A stretch of 64,000 nucleotides of DNA from Trichomonas tenax. Its lineage: Eukaryota; Parabasalia; Trichomonadida; Trichomonadidae. Below, piece by piece: positions 59,016-64,000 of the stretch; position 1 is the first letter of the stretch; each line of letters begins with the position of its first letter. A program made the translations under genes and the position numbers. A model generated the notes under the pieces. It was not told where the DNA came from. It ran no database searches and saw nothing but the letters and a program-made list of their open reading frames with translations. The DNA is taken from NCBI GenBank assembly GCA_023091735.1, contig JALKBU010000154.1, positions 1 to 64,000 on the forward strand. The letters are read 5' to 3'.

Positions 59016-59485
59016 TTATTTAATTAACTGGTCATGTGGTGAAGCAAATTGTGGTGATGTTCCTGTTGGATGATACCTTAAACCTTCTTCTGGTGTCCAT
59101 GTCCAGTATGTTGTCCTCGTAAACCAAATTTGTGGGCAAGCAACATTAACTTTAGTCCGTGTATTAGTATCTGGGTTATAATTATGCAAATTGCAATAAA
59201 CATCACCTTCTTTTGTTGCATTAATTGGTGTAGCATTTACACGAATAGCAATGTGTTGATTACCAGATTCTAAACCATCAAAGAAGCATGTTTTACCATC
59301 CCTCATTGTTGGAATTGTAATAATGCATGATATATATCTTTCCATGGTAATATCTTCTTATTTTCATCCCTGAAATTACGTGGTCTCGACAAAGAATTTT
59401 CATATTCTTCTGTGCATTCATGTGGTCCATCTAAGTCAGAAGATTGCAACATTCTTGTAAAGAAGACTGAGCCTTCAGTACTCAT
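59016..59485 (-). pseudogene. Frameshifted gene of unknown family
   Basis: From an ATG at 59485 a frame gives SEGSV/SSDLDGPHECTEEYENS and runs to 59303. The neighbouring frame then carries MRDGKTCFFDGLESGNQHI, YCNLHNYNPDTNTRTKVN and VACPQIWFTRTTYWTWTPEE to 59016. The two overlap across about 42 bases, so a single shift would join roughly 150 codons. It is Cys-containing and rich in Thr, Asn and Trp, suggesting an extracellular or virion-like protein. No family recognised. Confidence 0.4.
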
Positions 59486-60217
59486 TGCAACATCTGGATA
59501 ATTTAACTTTCAAGTTTTGAAGCACTTTTTTCACACTTTTTTTGACGCGTCAGACGACGATTATTCATTATTCGGTCGAATTCGATATCTACTCATGTGG
59601 TATATATAGACAAAACCTTCCTTAATATTAGAAGAGAGCATGGATATGTGCTTCTCATGATAATATTGATTAGTTACAACAGTCGAATTTTTGACTTAAT
59701 TTTAATTATTCAGTGAAGAAAATTACTCAAAACGAACTAATTTTGTAATATGTTCTTTATCTATGTACTCTTATCCATATTATCTATGTAAGTGCTCAAA
59801 AATCGTAACTTCTGATTATGCTAAAGAAATCGAATTTTGGCTATTATTAATGTATTTATTCGATATATTTTTGTATCTGAGTTGAGCGGTCTATGTTATT
59901 TGTAATATATGCAAATTTTAACCAAGTTCAATTCTCATTTAATCTGACAAGTGTGTATTGCATGCATTCCCCTATGAAAGCATTTGCAATTCTTCTCTTC
60001 CTATTGAATACATTGTGAAATCAACTCTAATGCTTTTGTTTATAGGAAATAAATAATTTTGAATTATGAAAAATAAGACATTGATTCTTTTTAGATATAT
60101 ACGTGAATATACCTTGTAATTAAAACGTAGGCATTACAGTGAATTAGAAAAATATTGTAATAATATATCATATATATCAAATAGAATTAAATCTATTTTG
60201 AAGAGGAAAGATATGAT
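59486..60217. other. Intergenic region with a TGACGCGTCA palindrome
   Basis: TGACGCGTCA (59543-59552) lies in a block repeated at 34415-34430. The plus strand after it could encode FFDASDDDYSLFG before a stop. The remaining 600 bases are AT-rich without supported features. Confidence 0.4.
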
Positions 60218-60406
60218 TCATCTTATGTTAAGATCAGGAACATCATTTAATACTAATAAAAGTTTATCATAATATTGATTAAGATTAAAAATAGCTGTTT
60301 TAACCACCATTATACTGTAAGCTGTTTGCATTATATTGGCAATGCGTTTTTCATGTGTGTTGTTTCTTGATAACTCTCCTGCTCTGATAAAATGAACGAT
60401 CTTCAT
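60218..60406 (-). other. 62-codon 5' gene fragment with intact promoter motif
   Basis: ATG at 60406 follows TGTCACTTTTATAAA, the proximal motif in the orientation also used at 26713 and 43322. The peptide (MKIVHFIRAGELSRNN, then helical to INQYYDKLLLVLND-type sequence) stops at 60218. It may be a small gene or the surviving 5' end of a deleted one. Confidence 0.4.
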
Positions 60407-60433
60407 TTTATAAAAGTGACAGCTAATGGACAC

Positions 60434-61195
60434 ATTAAACGGGGTTCACAGGCTAACCATACACTCAGATATATATATGGGATAATATACTTATTCGTGT
60501 GTTTTCCATGCGTTCATTCCGAATTCGTAGGTCTATTGCAACTTCCGCATGCTGTGCAATGTCTTAAATTACACCGTGCGCATAATTGAAATCTCGCTTG
60601 TTTCAACACATATTGGTGTCTTTGAGCACTCTGAAGCACTGGACCATGCATTGATGATAATTTAAAACCTTGTAAAAGAGTTTTAAGTCATTTGAATGAA
60701 ATATTGGTAATAGTAAATTTCATATTATGGTAAATCTTTGAATAAACACACTATTTAAAATATTCATACTGTGTGAACTATATGTCATTTATAGAAAACT
60801 GATGTTTTCTGTTGATCGAAATCTTCGTGATGCTGATAGTATCAAAACTCTATTTATCCTAGTCTATATCACTATAGAGTGAATTTAGAATGATTTTATT
60901 GTGGAAAAACTATATAGTATCGGTAAACTATGCACGATGACGCAAATCAAAGCATTTTAATAGCTTTATGATATAATATAAGTATGAATTGATATATGGT
61001 TGTGTATTCTGTGAAGAATACACCATTTAATATACACTGCACACTTGAAAATGTCAAATGATAAATATCTAACACTAAATATAACTATATACAAATGCAC
61101 TTCAACCTAATCTGTCTATTTATGTATGTAGCTAGATAAATTGGATCAAAATATAGATGTTTCTGTTAAAATAAAGCAGAATTGCGCATTTCTAT
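60434..61195. other. Gene-free AT-rich stretch
   Basis: No supported protein frame. Several short inverted repeats of 7-10 bases (for example near 60674, 60801, 60863 and 61012) are at the level expected by chance in AT-rich DNA, though they lead into the clear hairpin array that follows. Confidence 0.4.
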
Positions 61196-62157
61196 CATTG
61201 TTGAGAGAATTTTAAGTTCACAGTATCACCATTGATCATGCATTCAAATTCTAACCAATGAAAATGCTGTAAAATAGCTTTAAAAGCCTAGATAATAATC
61301 CATGAGATTGAATATCTTTGAAAATGACTTGCTTCTTGTCCACATCATTCACTGCATCAATTTATTGGAGAAAAATGGCAAGAAACACGTCTTTTTCAAA
61401 TTTATTCATTCTTGAAATATTGGGAAGCACTATACTTCAATATGTAGAGTATGTATCGAATATCTGTGCTCTGTAGATGCAACTTTTGTGTTTGCTATTG
61501 CTTGGCGTCGATAATTTATCCAAGAAGATAAATATCATCAAAAATGATCAAATTCTAGCACAAACTCTCCGGAACAGCAAACATCTGGAGAATTTGTGCC
61601 AGAAATTGTTCATTTTTGATGATATTTATTAAGGGATAATTATAAACTACAGATCGCTTTGCTTGTCAAATGCTGTGACAAACTGATGCGCATAAGTTAT
61701 CTGTTTGCCACGGCATTCGACAAGCAAAGTGAGTAATTTAGATCGATAAATGCAATATTTGAACTCGTCTCGTTTTCTACGACTCTGTGAGGTTTCTGCG
61801 TCATCCTGTATCTTAGCAACCTCAGTGAGTCGTAGAAAGTGGAGATTTGTAAAAGTCAGCGGAATGAGTTAGAACTGAGCGAATATCGATGGCGCTGACA
61901 GTCAACAAACCACAGATACGAAGAGTAGCTTCGAATCCAGTGTTTTATTGACTGTTGATTGTGATGAAATCGCGAGACAATTAAGGAATTTGTAAATCCT
62001 TGAAGGACAAACCAGTTTTTCGCTGATTAGAGATATGTTTTCACGGATAACTCTCGAAATCAGTGAAAAACTGATAGATAATGCATGATAGATGGAGATT
62101 CAGATATAATTATGTCTGAAATACACCGGAAGGAAATTTCTAGCGAATTTCTTTCTG
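61196..62157. repeat. Array of imperfect hairpins, about 115-base spacing
   Basis: At least eight inverted repeats follow one another. Arms are 61196-61215/61243-61260; 61317-61338/61379-61400 (19 of 22 matched); 61511-61572/61585-61643 (40 of 45 in the core); 61657-61683/61703-61729 (24 of 27); 61774-61794/61818-61838 (19 of 21); 61899-61923/61929-61954 (21 of 25 plus a bulge); 62013-62028/62058-62073 (15 of 16, the odd one G-U); palindrome 62099-62120 (20 of 22); and 62127-62140/62145-62157. Midpoints of the third to seventh are 113-120 bases apart. Their sequences differ from one another. No protein frame is present. This could be a precursor of structured RNAs, or a run of foldback elements. 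Confidence 0.7.
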
Positions 62158-62527
62158 TACTTTTTACATTTCCACGAATATTTGCATTCTATAAAATAAA
62201 TTTCGAAAACCTGATTGATTTACCACTTGAGCAAATTATGCCTTGGCTATAGTTACATCAGTGGGAATCAAAACATCATTTACAAGTGTCTTTTGGACAT
62301 TTCACTCTGACACACAATATCGAGTATCTTCTTCATCTGCGCGACATATATAATCTAGAAATCTCGATCTATGAAATTTGTACATCCCTTCGTTCTATTA
62401 TAGGTGAATCTAAAAGGACGAATACACTTCTTCTTTGAAATGATCTCATAATGTGGTAAAACTAGGTAAAACGGAAAAGCAGGGTTATAAAATATAAAAA
62501 AGGGACTGTCAAAAAACTAAAAAAAAA

Positions 62528-63106
62528 ATGAGCGCAACGCCATCAATTCAAGGAAAGCCAATAAGCACTCTCCATATGACAGAAGATGGAGTCCCAACGT
62601 TCCTTCCGGTAGCGACAAATTACATCAAAATATTCGCGAAGACAGTCGGTGTTTTCAGAATAAACGGAAACAAGTCATTCATAGAGGACCTTTATCACGC
62701 GCTCAATCACAAGGAGGTTGCGATTCCGCCGTGTTGCCAGGTCCATGACGTCTCTGGCTTCATCAAAAACTGGTTGATGACGATTCCTGAGCCGATTCTC
62801 GTTCCAGACGTGTTCAATCTCTATTTCGACGAAAATGACGAAACAACAATTCGCAACGTATTGAAAAATCTTCCACCGTTAAATAGAAAGATTCTCGCGT
62901 ACGTTTTCTCAGCGATTAATGAGGTATTTATCAACGCTTCCGTCAATCAGATGTCAATGGCTAACATTTCTACGTGTTTCCAGACATGTTTAACACAGGA
63001 TTCACCGAGATTCCAAAATCACGTTCCTTTCCCAAAGATTTTCCAACCTTGTGTTTCTCTGCTCAATAAAAACGGAACTGATTTTGTTATTTCAGAAGTT
63101 GTATAA
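62528..63106 (+). CDS. RhoGAP-domain protein
   Basis: A 192-residue protein that is essentially one RhoGAP domain, which stimulates GTP hydrolysis by Rho/Rac GTPases controlling actin. The arginine finger is in GVFRINGNKSFIEDL (Arg44). VHDVSGFIKNWLMTIPEPIL (about 72-91) holds the structural Lys80 and the PEP motif, and NQMSMANISTCFQTCL corresponds to the family's N-x-M...NLA...P segment, with the last Pro lost. The domain is complete but has no targeting modules. A GACTGTCAAAAA motif lies just upstream of the ATG. Confidence 0.88.
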   Translation: MSATPSIQGKPISTLHMTEDGVPTFLPVATNYIKIFAKTVGVFRINGNKSFIEDLYHALNHKEVAIPPCCQVHDVSGFIKNWLMTIPEPILVPDVFNLYFDENDETTIRNVLKNLPPLNRKILAYVFSAINEVFINASVNQMSMANISTCFQTCLTQDSPRFQNHVPFPKIFQPCVSLLNKNGTDFVISEVV

Positions 63107-63275
63107 CTTTTTATTTGTATTAATTTTATATATATTAAATAATTTGTTATGCGATATTTCTGTCTGTTAAAACACCTAAAATAACATGTGCTTTTTCATA
63201 TAGCAAAGTTCAACGTCAAAATTAAAATTTTTCTTGTGAAATATTGATTTTTATCATTTGTATAAATCTTTTATT

Positions 63276-63998
63276 CTAAAAAGCAAAAGATGACATAACT
63301 TTTTCACACAATTCTTCTGTTTCTGACCTAACAGTAACTCTGCAAATAATTCCCTTCGCCTTGGATGAGCCAATCTCAGTCCTGACAAGAACGAGATTTC
63401 CTCCTTCGATAGCCTTTCCAGCGAAGTCGAGCACAAGCTTCTTCTGTCCCTTTTCCTCGCCAACCTTTTCCATTCCAATAATTTCATCTTCCACTCTCTG
63501 TGCGGCCTTCGTTGGGTTCTTATCTTTCGCCATAACGAAGACCTGTGTTGTCTCAAGAAGGTGTGTCAATTCCCATGCCTGAGCAAAGTCAACACCTGCA
63601 CGCTGGAGCCAAACTTTGGCACCAAGGCTGACAACGCCGAGCTCGTATTCATCTTCTGACTCTTCGCCGTCAGCTGTGTAATTAAGTGTTGCTGCGAACT
63701 GTCCGAAAACAATCTTTTCAGGACGCTTCAAGACAACGCATGTTGAAACTGTCTGCTGATATCCAACTGACTCAGCAGGAAGGACTGCTTCAACATCTGC
63801 ATCTTCAAGTGAGACTGATAAATTGTTGTAGCGGCTGTCTTCGACAGTGTTAGTAACAATAAACTCGAGAACAATATGAGATTCGAAAACATTGACGAAA
63901 TAAGAAACAACAAATTCTGTATCTCTGTCTGTAAGATCGAAAGCATCTGTCTTCCAAAGGACCTTTCCATATTGCTCGAAGGCCTGGTTGATTTCAAC
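63276..63998 (-). CDS. Coatomer subunit gamma, C-terminal appendage (partial)
   Basis: The open minus-strand frame enters from the right edge and ends at 63276, giving 240 residues. TEFVVSYFVNVFESHIVLEF, then NNLSVSLEDADVEAVLPAES and EDEYELGVVSLGAKVW match the appendage (ear) beta sandwich of gamma-COP. The following part (FAQAWELTHLLETTQVFV, with the last residues VRSETEELCEKVMSSFAF) matches the TBP-like platform subdomain. Gamma-COP is a core subunit of the COPI coat in Golgi-to-ER transport. The N-terminal solenoid lies beyond the window. Confidence 0.88.
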   Translation of the reverse strand, partial: VEINQAFEQYGKVLWKTDAFDLTDRDTEFVVSYFVNVFESHIVLEFIVTNTVEDSRYNNLSVSLEDADVEAVLPAESVGYQQTVSTCVVLKRPEKIVFGQFAATLNYTADGEESEDEYELGVVSLGAKVWLQRAGVDFAQAWELTHLLETTQVFVMAKDKNPTKAAQRVEDEIIGMEKVGEEKGQKKLVLDFAGKAIEGGNLVLVRTEIGSSKAKGIICRVTVRSETEELCEKVMSSFAF

Positions 63999-64000
63999 TG

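Noticed and set aside
60392..60589. 65-codon plus-strand frame over a promoter
   Set aside because: It overlaps the opposing gene fragment's promoter and start, begins without a motif and has no protein-like features beyond a hydrophobic stretch.
60662..61026. Extending the hairpin array upstream to 60.66 kb
   Set aside because: Inverted repeats here (near 60674, 60801, 60863, 61012) have 7-10 base stems, which occur by chance in DNA this AT-rich.
1..64000. Spliceosomal introns
   Set aside because: I looked for the trichomonad 3' signal ACTAACACACAG with a GTATGT-type 5' site and found none; the interrupted genes are better explained by frameshifts.
1..64000. CRISPR arrays, tRNA or rRNA genes
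   Set aside because: No regularly spaced identical direct repeats and no recognisable tRNA or rRNA sequence were seen by eye; a covariance-model scan was not possible.

Overview
The window is AT-rich, compact eukaryotic DNA, most likely from a trichomonad (parabasalid). Tritrichomonas foetus or a close relative fits better than Trichomonas vaginalis, but I infer this without any database. The genes are intron-free, start codons lie close to short promoter motifs, and neighbouring genes are often head to head. Protein families typical of trichomonads are present: BTB plus discoidin-like proteins, armadillo-like solenoids, ankyrin proteins and right-handed beta-helix surface proteins. Many of the last two are decayed copies.

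Layout. 0-1.7 kb holds surface-protein debris. 1.9-9.5 kb holds a class I histone deacetylase, a CK1 kinase, a coiled-coil protein, a His-tailed membrane protein and a GT61-like glycosyltransferase. 9.5-10.9 kb is empty. 10.9-13.9 kb is an AT-richer island of broken genes (collagen-like tail, small virion-like protein, Walker A packaging-type ATPase, duplicated Cys-poor DNA-binding-like domain) that I read as the remnant of a Maverick/virus-like element. 14.7-32.9 kb is gene-dense: a LisH-like protein, an NTF2-like protein, a GDP-fucose-type transporter, pyridoxal kinase, a beta-helix surface protein, an ML lipid-binding protein, a PCI protein, a BTB/discoidin protein, a Ste24-like protein without its zinc site, an ARM-like protein and a SAM plus C2HC zinc-finger protein. 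33-35.6 kb is mostly broken genes. 35.8-44.8 kb holds a polytopic membrane protein, IFT54, CK2 beta, an ARM-like protein and a second GT61 enzyme. 45-48 kb holds two pseudogenes. 49.3-57.3 kb holds a 1358-residue acidic protein, a Pro/Thr-rich TIG-domain surface protein and a third ARM-like protein. 57.8-60.4 kb is debris with tandem repeats. 61.2-62.2 kb is a gene-free array of hairpins. A RhoGAP and the 3' end of coatomer gamma close the window.

Functional links are modest. Two GT61 enzymes and a nucleotide-sugar transporter act in secretory glycosylation, coatomer gamma in Golgi traffic, IFT54 in flagella, and CK1/CK2 beta/RhoGAP/HDAC in signalling and chromatin. Three short motifs recur upstream of genes: TTTAC-RYG-DCA, RTGACA near the ATG, and AGACCCT in head-to-head intergenic regions.

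The most unusual feature is the hairpin array at 61.2-62.2 kb, whose strongest members are spaced about 113-120 bases apart. Coordinates were counted by eye and may be off by a base or two in non-coding features.
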